The position numbers and the translations under genes were made by a program. This document shows positions 13,194 to 23,466 of a DNA stretch of 64,000 nucleotides, piece after piece. The stretch's first letter is position 1; each line of letters opens with the position of its first letter. Source of the stretch: Ornithinibacillus caprae (GTDB lineage: Bacteria; Bacillota; Bacilli; Bacillales; Amphibacillaceae); the NCBI RefSeq assembly GCF_009728145.1, contig NZ_WOCA01000013.1, positions 57,245-121,244 on the forward strand, written 5' to 3'. The notes under the pieces are model-generated. The model saw nothing but the letters and a program-made list of their open reading frames with translations. It did no database searches and had not been told where the DNA came from.

Positions 13194-13276
13194 TTGGCAG
13201 ATAGGAAAACACTCCTATCCTGCTTTAAGCAGAATATGGCTTTCGCCGTGAAGGCTTGGTGATTATCCAAGTGTTC
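13194..13276. repeat. Dispersed GATAGG hairpin repeat, copy A (atpG-atpD)
   Basis: Begins TTGGCAGATAGGAAA, with GATAGG/CCTATC forming the first hairpin, then a GGCTTTCGCC... hairpin and a CTTGG...CCAAG hairpin. Aligns end to end with 31055-31140 and in its first part with 28567-28610 and 45912-45956. It lies 8 bp after the atpG stop, inside the operon. Confidence 0.75.
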
Positions 13277-13287
13277 AAAAGAGTTAG

Positions 13288-14715
<1,428 letters not shown>

Positions 14716-14720
14716 TAAGT

Positions 14721-14795
14721 AGACATAAGGTAGTTTTGATTTTATGGTCATGTTGATGAACGTGTACTATAACACGTTCACGAACTACCTGTCTA
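14721..14795 (+). promoter_or_regulatory. Double inverted repeat between atpD and atpC
   Basis: Outer arms AGGTAGTT 14728-14735 and AACTACCT 14783-14790; inner perfect hairpin GAACGTGT 14758-14765 / ACACGTTC 14772-14779 around ACTATA. It ends 4-5 bases before the atpC ribosome site, so it could mask or expose it. No terminator T-run. Confidence 0.65.
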
Positions 14796-14796
14796 A

Positions 14797-15207
<411 letters not shown>

Positions 15208-15219
15208 AGAATAAAAAAG

Positions 15220-15251
15220 TCTCCCATGATGATATTGTGGGAGATTTTTTT
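15220..15251 (+). terminator. Terminator of the atp operon
   Basis: TCTCCCA (15220-15226) and TGGGAGA (15238-15244) pair perfectly; AAAAAAG precedes and seven T follow. Confidence 0.92.
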
Positions 15252-15275
15252 ATTTAGGAGCTGGTTTGGGGTTGG

Positions 15276-15472
15276 AGTATTGTCGCATGTTACGTGGTGT
15301 GGGGGCGTGTACGGTGAGCGGTGGATTCAGCACTTGAGTAGGATAATTCAGCATAAATAGTGATAATTCGATATATGGAAAAGATAATTCAGTATTATAG
15401 ACAATAATTCAGCACATCACCAATATAATTCAGTATTTCCTCCAGAAGAGTAATACAGCATCAGACAATACT
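15276..15472 (+). repeat. Post-terminator array with core TAATTCAGCA and terminal inverted repeat
   Basis: About seven degenerate direct repeats of (G/A)ATAATTCAG(C/T)A lie about 21 bp apart (15325-15460). The block is bounded by a perfect 9-bp inverted repeat, AGTATTGTC 15276-15284 and GACAATACT 15464-15472, extended inward by ATG/CAT across a small internal loop. It starts some 25 bp after the atp terminator T-run, with a G/T-rich left flank. Same placement and similar period as the ATCGGACAC arrays, unrelated core. Confidence 0.75.
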
Positions 15473-15513
15473 TTTACAATCTATGTCGATATTTCCCGGG
15501 AAATGGGAAAATA

Positions 15514-15539
15514 TTTGTCAAAATAAAACCATGTCGAAA
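15514..15539 (+). promoter_or_regulatory. Possible pair of Spo0A boxes upstream of ywzB
   Basis: TTTGTCAAA (15514-15522) fits the TTTGTCRAA consensus fully; TGTCGAA (15532-15538) matches its 7-bp core. They lie about 135 bp before ywzB. No convincing -10/-35 pair was found nearby, so function is uncertain. Confidence 0.35.
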
Positions 15540-15673
15540 AGCACTCTCCTAATTGACATTTCCCATTATGAATGGCAAAGTAACTATTGAGTATTACATA
15601 GACAGTATATAGGTTTGATTTATTTTAAATAAGGAAATCCTATTATCAATTAGTTAAACAAGGTGGTTAATAT

Positions 15674-15904
15674 ATGTTTTCAATCGGGCAATTAGCAATC
15701 ATGAGTATGATTTCTCATATCATATTTATCACAATTACTTGGAGATTAGTTCAAACATTAAACTTAGATCCATTAATTCGAAAAGGTAAAGCAGGTGAGG
15801 CAAGAATTCTTCTATTACTCATTACGATTGTAATAGGATCTGGAGTAAGCCGGTTCTTCTTAGAATTTATTCAATGGTCTCAGGACTTAAACTTTCTATT
15901 TTAA
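15674..15904 (+). CDS. ywzB: DUF1146 family small membrane protein (YwzB)
   Basis: A 76-residue protein with two predicted membrane helices (about 6-26 and 46-66) separated by a short basic loop (LIRKGKAGEARI). Position directly after the ATP synthase operon and before ywmB-murA is the same as B. subtilis ywzB, and the length agrees. Its biochemical function is not known to me. The start ATG follows AAGGTGGTTAATAT. It is transcribed alone: an atp terminator and repeat array lie upstream, and a strong terminator follows 6 bp after its stop. Confidence 0.85.
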   Translation: MFSIGQLAIMSMISHIIFITITWRLVQTLNLDPLIRKGKAGEARILLLLITIVIGSGVSRFFLEFIQWSQDLNFLF

Positions 15905-15910
15905 CAAGTG

Positions 15911-15941
15911 GCAATACCATTAATTTGGTATTGCTTTTTTT
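15911..15941 (+). terminator. Terminator after ywzB
   Basis: GCAATACC (15911-15918) pairs with GGTATTGC (15927-15934), followed by seven T. Confidence 0.92.
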
Positions 15942-16024
15942 ATTCTATTAATCTATTGTTTTATGTATGTATTTTCGAGCCCTTGTTCATACTATGAATA
16001 TAGTAAAACAAGGGAGATATTGAT

Positions 16025-16732
16025 ATGAAGAAAATGGTTCTTATAAGCCTATTTATATTATTAATAACCAATAATGTGATGGCACATGAAATATATTCTG
16101 ATGAATTAATCGATATGGCAACGATTGTTTTAGAAAACGATGTTGAGGTTGATTCTTGGCAAGTTACGATTAAAGAAACAATGCATGAAGAACAATTAAA
16201 AAACGTTATGAAGAAATTAGAAAATAGTTATTTAGTCACTAGGAAGGAAAATGAAAACAGTATAAAATATTCATTTGGAGACGTCCAAAAAACGGGTAAG
16301 ATCAACGAAAGATATAGTGCGATCATTCCTAAAAATCCATTACACCAAGGCGAACTAATAGCTGTACTGGAAGGTGATTCCTGGGATGCCACCACAAAAG
16401 CGGCATATCAAGAAAAAACCAAGTGGATACAACGGGAATATTTTACAAAAAACGTTCAAATATTTGCTTGTCTGACAACATCTGATAATGCTATAATAAA
16501 TAGTGATTATTTTTTGTCTAAATTTAAGGAAAAACTTAACTTAACACATATCGAAAAACAAGAAGATACGGAATTAGAGCAAAGAGATATAATTTATGGC
16601 TATACGTCACAATGGAGCCGTAAAATGACCATCGTGGATAAGCCTGTCAATATACAAATCGTCGTAGAAAATTTGGATAAGGACAACGAAAAATACACAA
16701 TTGGAACACCTATCCTAATAAATGAATATTAA
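16025..16732 (+). CDS. ywmB: YwmB family exported protein
   Basis: A 235-residue protein with an N-terminal hydrophobic segment (about 4-20, ending NVMAHE) that looks like a signal peptide, then a mixed alpha/beta body with no recognisable catalytic motif. In B. subtilis ywmB precedes murAA and spoIID, and this gene holds the same place directly before murA. The family (DUF1779) is named for a TATA-box-binding-protein-like fold; its job is unknown. The start ATG follows AAGGGAGATATTG. The stop lies 35 bp before the murA start. Call rests on synteny, length and signal peptide. Confidence 0.8.
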   Translation: MKKMVLISLFILLITNNVMAHEIYSDELIDMATIVLENDVEVDSWQVTIKETMHEEQLKNVMKKLENSYLVTRKENENSIKYSFGDVQKTGKINERYSAIIPKNPLHQGELIAVLEGDSWDATTKAAYQEKTKWIQREYFTKNVQIFACLTTSDNAIINSDYFLSKFKEKLNLTHIEKQEDTELEQRDIIYGYTSQWSRKMTIVDKPVNIQIVVENLDKDNEKYTIGTPILINEY

Positions 16733-16766
16733 TATAGTGAAATTGGATCTGAAGGAGAATTGCAAT

Positions 16767-18098
16767 ATGGATAAAATCATCGTAAGAGGCGGACAGCAAT
16801 TAAATGGTACTGTTCGAGTAGAAGGTGCGAAAAACGCAGTACTACCGGTAATTGCTGCCAGTATTCTTGCTAGTGAAGGACAAAGCGTTATCCATGATGT
16901 ACCTGGCCTAGCTGATGTTTATACAATTAATGAAGTAATACGTAATATGAATGCTGATGTAAATTTTGAAGAAAATACAGTAACTGTTGATGCTACAAAC
17001 AAGTTAGAAACAATAGCACCATTTGAGTATGTTCGTAAAATGCGTGCATCCGTACTTGTATTAGGTCCATTATTGGCACGATACGGTCATGCAAATGTTG
17101 CAATGCCTGGTGGGTGTGCAATCGGCTCTCGCCCGATTGATTTACACTTAAAAGGCTTTGAAGCTATGGGAGCGGAAGTCCACGTTGGTAATGGTTTTGT
17201 GGAAGCTCATGTAAATGGCCGTCTAAAAGGTGCAAAAATATATCTTGATATGCCAAGTGTTGGTGCCACAGAAAACATTATGATGGCAGCTGCTTTGGCA
17301 GAAGGAAAGACGATATTAGAAAATTGTGCAAAAGAACCTGAAATAGTTGATTTAGCAAACTTCTTAAACAAAATGGGAGCGAAAGTAGTTGGTGCGGGAA
17401 CAGATACAATCCGCATTGAAGGAGTAGAGAGACTACATGGAACAACTCATTCAATAATTCCTGATCGTGTAGAGGCTGGAACATTTATGGTTGCAGCAGC
17501 TATTACTGGCGGAAATGTATTGATTGAAAATGCAGTTACTGAACATTTGCGTCCCATTATCTCAAAACTTGAGGAAATGAATGTTACGGTAATGGAAGAG
17601 CACAATGGAATTCGTGTCATTGGGCCAGATAAGCTAAAAGCTACAGATGTCAAGACATTGCCACACCCGGGATTCCCTACAGATATGCAATCCCAAATGA
17701 TGGCACTCATGTTATTTGCCGAAGGAACAAGTGTAATTACCGAGACTGTTTTCGAAAACCGTTTTATGCATGTAGAAGAATTCCGTCGCATGAATGCGAA
17801 AATGAAAATTGAAGGCAGAAGTGTATTCATTGAAGGACCTTCTGATTTACAAGGTGCAGAAGTAGCTGCAACAGACTTACGTGCAGCAGCTGCATTAATT
17901 TTGGCTGGACTCCGTTCTGAAGGATTAACTAGAGTAACTGAATTAGTCCATCTAGACCGTGGTTATGTTGACTTTGCAGGAAAACTTGCTTCATTGGGAG
18001 CAGACATTGAACGTGTAGATGAAAATGGAGATGTAGTTAATCCAATAGTCCAAGTAGATTACCAGACTGATAGAATTGTCGCAGGATTGAAATTATAA
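16767..18098 (+). CDS. murA: UDP-N-acetylglucosamine 1-carboxyvinyltransferase
   Basis: First committed enzyme of peptidoglycan synthesis: transfers enolpyruvate from PEP to UDP-GlcNAc in the cytoplasm. Catalytic cysteine C117 lies in [10 protein letters not shown]. The start segment [20 protein letters not shown] (residues 7-26) and the later PGFPTDMQ loop are EPSP-synthase-fold signatures. 443 residues, usual length. The longest frame begins at 16722 inside ywmB, but AAGGAGAATT at 16752 and the conserved DKIIVRGG start favour ATG 16767. The Cys form is the fosfomycin-sensitive type. A terminator, then repeat array 2, follow. Synteny suggests murAA rather than the murAB paralogue. Confidence 0.96.
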   Translation: MDKIIVRGGQQLNGTVRVEGAKNAVLPVIAASILASEGQSVIHDVPGLADVYTINEVIRNMNADVNFEENTVTVDATNKLETIAPFEYVRKMRASVLVLGPLLARYGHANVAMPGGCAIGSRPIDLHLKGFEAMGAEVHVGNGFVEAHVNGRLKGAKIYLDMPSVGATENIMMAAALAEGKTILENCAKEPEIVDLANFLNKMGAKVVGAGTDTIRIEGVERLHGTTHSIIPDRVEAGTFMVAAAITGGNVLIENAVTEHLRPIISKLEEMNVTVMEEHNGIRVIGPDKLKATDVKTLPHPGFPTDMQSQMMALMLFAEGTSVITETVFENRFMHVEEFRRMNAKMKIEGRSVFIEGPSDLQGAEVAATDLRAAAALILAGLRSEGLTRVTELVHLDRGYVDFAGKLASLGADIERVDENGDVVNPIVQVDYQTDRIVAGLKL

Positions 18099-18115
18099 GA
18101 GAATACTAAATTTGA

Positions 18116-18144
18116 AACGAAGTCCCTGTGGGGCTTCGTTTTTT
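18116..18144 (+). terminator. Terminator after murA
   Basis: AACGAAG (18116-18122) and CTTCGTT (18134-18140) with an inner CCC/GGG extension, then TTTTTT. Repeat array 2 begins about 40 bp later. Confidence 0.92.
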
Positions 18145-18179
18145 CGTGTTGGGAATCTTTATGGTTAAGGGACTTGAGA

Positions 18180-18705
18180 GCGGAACCATCGGACACGAGA
18201 GAGCGAACATCGGACACAGAAGTGCGAACATCGGACACGAGAGTGGAAACATCGGACACGAGAGCGCGAACATCGGACACTGGAGAGGAAACATCGGACA
18301 CGAGAGCGAGGATATCGGACACGAGAGCGGAACCATCGGACACAGGAGCGCGAACATCGGACACAGGAGCGGAACCATCGGACACGAGAGCGGAAACATC
18401 GGACACAGGAGCGGAACCATCGGACACGAGAGCGGGGACATCGGACACAGGAGCGGGAACATCGGACACAGGAGCGGAAACATCGGACACAGGAGCGGAA
18501 CCATCGGACACAGGAGCGGAAACATCGGACACAGGAGCGGAAACATCGGACACAGAAGCAGGAACATCGGACACAGGAGCGTGAACATCGGACACAGAAG
18601 CGAGAACATCGGACACGAGAGCGCGAACATCGGACACGAGAGCGGAAACATCGGACACAGGACCGAGATCATCGGACACTTGAAAGAATTCATCGGACAC
18701 AGAAG
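18180..18705 (+). repeat. Polar tandem array 2: 25 copies of a 21-bp unit, core ATCGGACAC
   Basis: Twenty-five direct repeats with an almost invariant 21-bp period between murA and dppA. Unit: AACATCGGACACAGGAGCGG with small changes. Because 21 is a multiple of 3 and the unit lacks stops, several frames on both strands stay open and spell artefacts such as (SDTGAET)n or (IGHRSGN)n. No frame starts with a sensible ribosome site and codon three is not preferred. The array ends in a C-rich tract (18720-18750). Array 2 is the most homogeneous of the five. Confidence 0.95.
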
Positions 18706-18813
18706 CAGCGAAAGCCTCAACCCCCCAACTCCCCAACCCAATAAACAAACCATCATCTATGCTATCATTCTATCATATACTATATTAAAAACGATAAAGG
18801 TGGGAATATCCAA

Positions 18814-19638
18814 ATGAAATTATATCTTTCTGTAGACATGGAAGGAGTTACTGGACTACCAGATTATACATATGTCGATTTCAGGGAGCATAATTATGAA
18901 CGAGCTCGTAAAATCATGACGGATGAGGCAAATTATGTGATTGAGGCTGCATTTAAGCATGGATGTACGGATATTTTAGTGAATGATAGTCATTCAAAAA
19001 TGAATAACTTACTAATTGATCAGTTGCATCCAGATGCCCAGTTGATTACTGGAGATGTAAAGCCTTTATCTATGGTACAAGGACTGGATAGCACGTATGC
19101 CGGGGCGATGTTTATCGGATACCATTCACGTGCAGGTCAGCCTGGCGTCATGTCTCATTCGATGATCCATGCAGTACGTAATTTTTATATCAATGATAAG
19201 CCAATTGGTGAAATGGGATTTAATGCATATGTAGCAGGATATTTTGGTGTTCCAGTATTACTCGTTTCTGGCGATGATTATGCGGCTTTGGAAGCGATTG
19301 AGTTGATTCCTAATGTGACAACAGCGGTTGTAAAGGAATCGATTTCCAGGTCTGCTGTAAAGAGCTTAACACCTAAAAAAGCTGGTGAGTTATTAACAGA
19401 TAAAGTTGCAGAGGCTCTAGAGAAGCGTAACCAAGTGGAGCCGCTGTTACCACCAGATAAGCCGGTTCTCGAAATCGAGTTTGCGAATTATGGTCATGCG
19501 GAATGGGCAAATTTAATGCCTAGAACGGAGATCATTCCGGGAACAACCGTCGTTCGATATGAGGCAGAGGATATAGTAGAAGCATATAAAGCAATGCTTG
19601 TCATGATCGAGCTGGCACTTTGTACGAAGTTTTCATAA
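18814..19638 (+). CDS. dppA: M55 family zinc D-aminopeptidase DppA
   Basis: A 274-residue, same-length homologue of B. subtilis DppA, a self-compartmentalising decamer that removes N-terminal D-amino acids (D-Ala-D-Ala, D-Ala-Gly-Gly). All metal ligands sit at the family positions: D8, E10, H60, H104 and E133, plus catalytic H115. It opens the dpp/ykf-type operon: a cytoplasmic hydrolase, a second hydrolase, a permease, then murein peptidases. Start ATG has AAAGGTGGG upstream. Array 2 lies upstream and may contain its promoter; I found no clear -10/-35. Very high confidence in family and activity class. Confidence 0.95.
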   Translation: MKLYLSVDMEGVTGLPDYTYVDFREHNYERARKIMTDEANYVIEAAFKHGCTDILVNDSHSKMNNLLIDQLHPDAQLITGDVKPLSMVQGLDSTYAGAMFIGYHSRAGQPGVMSHSMIHAVRNFYINDKPIGEMGFNAYVAGYFGVPVLLVSGDDYAALEAIELIPNVTTAVVKESISRSAVKSLTPKKAGELLTDKVAEALEKRNQVEPLLPPDKPVLEIEFANYGHAEWANLMPRTEIIPGTTVVRYEAEDIVEAYKAMLVMIELALCTKFS

Positions 19639-19650
19639 GGATGTGTAACG

Positions 19651-20454
19651 ATGGAACAGCTTGCGGAAAAAATAAGCCAAAAAATCGAACAAGTTGGTGG
19701 AACTTGGGGAATTGCGTTAGAGGATTTGGATACAGGTGAGGTATGGTTAAGGAATTCAGACGAAACGTTTTACGCTGCGAGTATTATAAAAGTTCCCATA
19801 ATGATTGCGGTTTTTCATGCGCATGAATATGAAGGACTTTCCTTAAGTGAAACGATTAAATTAAGGAGCGAAGACATTGTTGGTGGGTGTGGGGTATTAC
19901 AACATCTCACACCTGGAATAGAGCTTTCTCTGCATGACTTAACTACATTAATGATCATTCAAAGTGATAATACAGCGACGAATATGTTAATTGATGTTCT
20001 GGGAAAAGAACAGATTCAACAAGTAATGAAAGACTATGGATTAAATAAATCTGAATTTCATCATAAATTAATGACTGTTCCAGTTGAAAAGGAAGGTTCT
20101 AATTGTATCACCGCTTTTGAGATGACAAGTCTCTTAAAAAAGATCGTGACAGGAAAAGTGGTCTCTTTTCATGCCTGTGAGAAAATGATTGAAGTATTGA
20201 TGAGACAACAAATAACAAATGGTTTACCGGCAAAATTACCAACACCAAACCCAGCTATAATTGGTGATGCAAAATCATGGATGTTTGCACATAAAACAGG
20301 GAATGTTCATCAAACGAGACATGAAATAGGGATCTTCTATATTGGTAAGCGAAAAATGATTGTCTCTGTTCTAGCAAAGGGGATAGATGATCGTATACTA
20401 CAGGAAGCGTTCACGGAGATTGGATTATTAATCTATTATTCTTTGAATAAATAA
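19651..20454 (+). CDS. Cytoplasmic class A beta-lactamase-fold serine hydrolase
   Basis: A 267-residue protein with the three class A motifs: S44-x-x-K47 (ASIIKVP), S105-D106-N107 and K215-T216-G217. It lacks a signal peptide or membrane anchor and begins soluble (MEQLAEKISQKIEQ). The omega-loop ExxLN general-base motif is not evident (the region reads HHKLMTVPVEKEG), so true beta-lactamase activity is doubtful. It starts 12 bp after dppA and precedes the permease genes, so a D-peptide or murein-peptide amidase/esterase working with DppA is plausible but unproven. The start ATG follows AAGGATGTG. B. subtilis has no such gene in dpp. Confidence 0.8.
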   Translation: MEQLAEKISQKIEQVGGTWGIALEDLDTGEVWLRNSDETFYAASIIKVPIMIAVFHAHEYEGLSLSETIKLRSEDIVGGCGVLQHLTPGIELSLHDLTTLMIIQSDNTATNMLIDVLGKEQIQQVMKDYGLNKSEFHHKLMTVPVEKEGSNCITAFEMTSLLKKIVTGKVVSFHACEKMIEVLMRQQITNGLPAKLPTPNPAIIGDAKSWMFAHKTGNVHQTRHEIGIFYIGKRKMIVSVLAKGIDDRILQEAFTEIGLLIYYSLNK

Positions 20455-20542
20455 AAGAAAACAAGCATAGATATCAGTAGTAATAACTACACGCAACTAT
20501 CACACAACCATGCAGGAGTAGAAGAAAACGGGAGTTGGGAAC

Positions 20543-21475
20543 ATGCTCAGGTATATGTTAAAACGATTGCTTATTATGGTCATTACGTTGTGGATCATTG
20601 TGACATTAACTTTTGTGTTAATGGTGTCAATTCCAGGATCTCCGTTTAACAGTGATCAAACGTCGAATGAGATTGTCCAAGCCAATTTGGAACGCCATTA
20701 TAATCTGGATAAGCCGTATCATATTCAGTATTTACTCTACTTAAAGTCAATTGCCACACTCGAGTTTGGTCCATCTATTAAACAACCAAACCAAACGGTA
20801 AATGATCTACTAGGGAGAGGATTCCCAATCTCCTTTGAACTTGGGATTGTAACCATAATAGTAGCGGTTGTGTCTGGAATTATTTTAGGGATATTGGCAG
20901 CGCTACGGCATAACGGAATAATTGATTATATGGCTATGGGAATTGCTGTCCTTGGGATATCCATTCCGAACTTTATCCTAGCAACACTGCTTATACAGCA
21001 ACTAGCGGTGAACTTGGAATGGTTCCCAGTTGCAACCTGGTCAAGCCCAAAGCATATGGTACTTCCTGTTTTAGCTCTTGCAACTGGACCGATGGCAATC
21101 ATTGCTAGGCTAACACGATCGACGATGCTAGAGGTCTTAACCCAGGATTATATAAAAATGGCTCGAGCTAAGGGGCTGACCCCTTGGAAGGTTATTATGA
21201 AGCATGCACTTCGCAATGCGCTCATGCCAGTCGTAACGATTATGGGAACACTTTTAGCTGGAATATTAACAGGAACCTTTGTCATCGAGCAAATTTTTGC
21301 CATACCTGGAATGGGAAAATATTTTGTTGAAAGCATTAATCACCGAGATTACCCAGTCATCATGGGAACGACCGTATTTTATAGTGCATTTTTAATCATC
21401 ATGCTATTCCTCGTAGATATCGCCTATGGAATATTGGATCCACGAATTAAAGTAAATAATAAGGAAGGGGAGTAA
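20543..21475 (+). CDS. dppB: Peptide ABC transporter permease DppB
   Basis: A 310-residue integral membrane protein of the OppB/DppB family with about six helices. The cytoplasmic coupling motif reads DYIKMARAKGLTPWKVIMKHALRNALMP-like around residues 197-224 (EAA loop), which docks on the ATPases. It pairs with DppC to form the inner-membrane channel for peptides delivered by DppE. The start ATG follows GGGAGTTGGGAAC. An 88-bp gap after the serine hydrolase holds no visible terminator. The gene ends one base before dppC begins, so translation is coupled. Substrate inferred from the operon. Confidence 0.93.
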   Translation: MLRYMLKRLLIMVITLWIIVTLTFVLMVSIPGSPFNSDQTSNEIVQANLERHYNLDKPYHIQYLLYLKSIATLEFGPSIKQPNQTVNDLLGRGFPISFELGIVTIIVAVVSGIILGILAALRHNGIIDYMAMGIAVLGISIPNFILATLLIQQLAVNLEWFPVATWSSPKHMVLPVLALATGPMAIIARLTRSTMLEVLTQDYIKMARAKGLTPWKVIMKHALRNALMPVVTIMGTLLAGILTGTFVIEQIFAIPGMGKYFVESINHRDYPVIMGTTVFYSAFLIIMLFLVDIAYGILDPRIKVNNKEGE

Positions 21476-21476
21476 C

Positions 21477-22433
21477 ATGAAACAGAAACATAATCCCCGA
21501 CACATAAAATTACAGTCGCAGGTACCTGATGAATGGTTTAGATGGAAGGAACGGGACCAGAATCAAGCAGAGGTAGTATCCAGACCATCCTTATCCTACT
21601 GGCAGGATGCATGGAAACGGCTCGTTAAAAATAAATTAGCCATGTCTGGTTTGTTTTTTCTTATTGTTTTAGTGATCATGGCCATTATTGGTCCAATCGT
21701 ATCACCGTATGAAGTAAATAAAACCGATCTACCAAACCAGTATCAAGCACCATCTGCGGAGCATTGGTTTGGAACGGACTCCCATGGACGTGATGTATTC
21801 ACAAGAACTTGGTACGGAGCCAGGATATCGTTGTTTGTCGGATTTATGGCTGCACTAATCGATGTAACGATCGGTATCATTTATGGTGGAATTTCTGGCT
21901 ATAAAGGTGGTCGTACCGACAATATTATGATGCGTATTATTGAAATTTTATATGGGCTGCCCTACTTATTAGTTGTTATCTTACTGTTAGTTGTTTTAGG
22001 CCCTAGTCTAACGACGATCATTATCGCTTTAACGGTTACAGGCTGGGTAGGGATGGCCCGAATAGTGCGGGGACAGGTTTTGCAAATTAAAAATTATGAA
22101 TTTGTCCTCGCTTCCAAGTCATTTGGTACGAGATCCTCACGTATTATACGGAAAAATTTACTCCCAAACGCGATGGGGCCAATTATCGTACAGATGACAT
22201 TAACTGTACCATCTGCGATTTTTGCAGAAGCATTTTTAAGCTTCATTGGACTTGGAATCCAAGCCCCATATGCAAGCTGGGGTGTAATGGCTAATGATTC
22301 ATTGGGTGCAATTTTATCAGGAAATTGGTGGACGTTATTTTTCCCTGCATTTTTCATATCGTTTACGATGTTTGCCTTTAATGTATTAGGAGACGGACTT
22401 CAGGATGCACTGGATCCGAAACTAAGGAAGTAG
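21477..22433 (+). CDS. dppC: Peptide ABC transporter permease DppC
   Basis: A 318-residue partner of DppB. The N-terminal cytoplasmic tail (about 1-55) leads into a first helix near 58-76, an extracytoplasmic segment with the family-typical EHWFGTDSHGRDVFTR sequence (about 97-112), then the permease core with the EAA loop SKSFGTRSSRIIRKNLLPNA (around 205-224). Start ATG 21477 overlaps the region right after the dppB stop with GGAAGGGGAG upstream. The 3' end abuts the dppD ribosome site. It forms the heterodimeric channel of a Dpp/Opp-type importer. Confidence 0.93.
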   Translation: MKQKHNPRHIKLQSQVPDEWFRWKERDQNQAEVVSRPSLSYWQDAWKRLVKNKLAMSGLFFLIVLVIMAIIGPIVSPYEVNKTDLPNQYQAPSAEHWFGTDSHGRDVFTRTWYGARISLFVGFMAALIDVTIGIIYGGISGYKGGRTDNIMMRIIEILYGLPYLLVVILLLVVLGPSLTTIIIALTVTGWVGMARIVRGQVLQIKNYEFVLASKSFGTRSSRIIRKNLLPNAMGPIIVQMTLTVPSAIFAEAFLSFIGLGIQAPYASWGVMANDSLGAILSGNWWTLFFPAFFISFTMFAFNVLGDGLQDALDPKLRK

Positions 22434-22442
22434 GTGCCTGAG

Positions 22443-23447
22443 ATGGAAAAAATTCTTGATGTAAAAGATCTTCATGTAACCTTCTCCACATATGGTGGAA
22501 CTGTTCAAGCGGTTCGTGGAGTTAACTTTCATTTAAATAAAGGCGAAACACTTGCGATTGTTGGAGAATCGGGATGTGGGAAAAGCGTGACATCCAATGC
22601 AATCATGCGTTTAATCCCCAATCCACCAGGTAAAATTGCCGACGGAAAAATTATGTTTAAAGGGAAGGATTTAACGAAAGTCTCCGAGAAGAAAATGCGC
22701 TCTATTCGCGGTGTCGATATATCGATGATTTTTCAGGATCCAATGACAGCATTGAATCCAACACTAACGATTGGCACACAGCTGATGGAAGGACTTAGAC
22801 AGCATCAACAAGTCTCTAGAGAAAAAGCAAAGAAAAGAGCGCTAGAAATGATGGATTTAGTTGGCATTCCTAATCCAGAAGAACGATTAAAGCAGTATCC
22901 ACATCAATTCAGTGGGGGAATGCGACAACGTATTGTAATAGCAATTGCATTAATATGTGAGCCTGAATTGTTGATTGCTGATGAACCAACAACAGCATTA
23001 GATGTGACCATCCAAGCGCAAATCCTGGAGCTTTTTGAAAAAATTCAAGACATAACTGGTGTATCCATCATTCTGATTACGCATGATTTAGGAGTTGTTG
23101 CCAAAATAGCGGACAGGATTGCTGTGATGTACGCTGGAAAGATTGTCGAGACAGGCACAAAGCGAGATATTTTTTATAATCCGGAGCACCCATACACAAA
23201 GGGATTATTAAAATCTGTTCCAAGATTGGACGTACAAGGAGAAAAATTAATTCCAATCGATGGAACACCACCAGATTTATTCTCACCTCCTAAAGGCTGT
23301 CCATTTGCACCACGATGTCCATTCGCAATGGAGGTGTGCAATAAAATGTACCCTGATGCCGTAGAGCTCAATGAATCACATCAAGTGAATTGCTGGCTCC
23401 AGGACGAACGGGGTAAAAAGCTATTGGCTATGAAAGCCACGAACTAA
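22443..23447 (+). CDS. dppD: Peptide ABC transporter ATPase DppD
   Basis: A 334-residue ATPase with Walker A GESGCGKS (41-48), the ABC signature FSGGMRQR and Walker [13 protein letters not shown], then the Opp/Dpp C-terminal extension with the Cys motif [15 protein letters not shown] that in this family can bind an Fe-S cluster. The open frame reaches GTG 22434, but AAGGAAGTAGGTG upstream suits ATG 22443. It powers uptake through DppBC together with YkfD, whose gene lies at the far end of the cluster. Translation is coupled to dppC. Confidence 0.93.
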   Translation: MEKILDVKDLHVTFSTYGGTVQAVRGVNFHLNKGETLAIVGESGCGKSVTSNAIMRLIPNPPGKIADGKIMFKGKDLTKVSEKKMRSIRGVDISMIFQDPMTALNPTLTIGTQLMEGLRQHQQVSREKAKKRALEMMDLVGIPNPEERLKQYPHQFSGGMRQRIVIAIALICEPELLIADEPTTALDVTIQAQILELFEKIQDITGVSIILITHDLGVVAKIADRIAVMYAGKIVETGTKRDIFYNPEHPYTKGLLKSVPRLDVQGEKLIPIDGTPPDLFSPPKGCPFAPRCPFAMEVCNKMYPDAVELNESHQVNCWLQDERGKKLLAMKATN

Positions 23448-23466
23448 TTATCAAGGGGGAAAAAGG

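Noticed and set aside
19651..20454. A beta-lactamase resistance gene
   Set aside because: No signal peptide and no evident ExxLN omega-loop motif; operon context is peptide catabolism.
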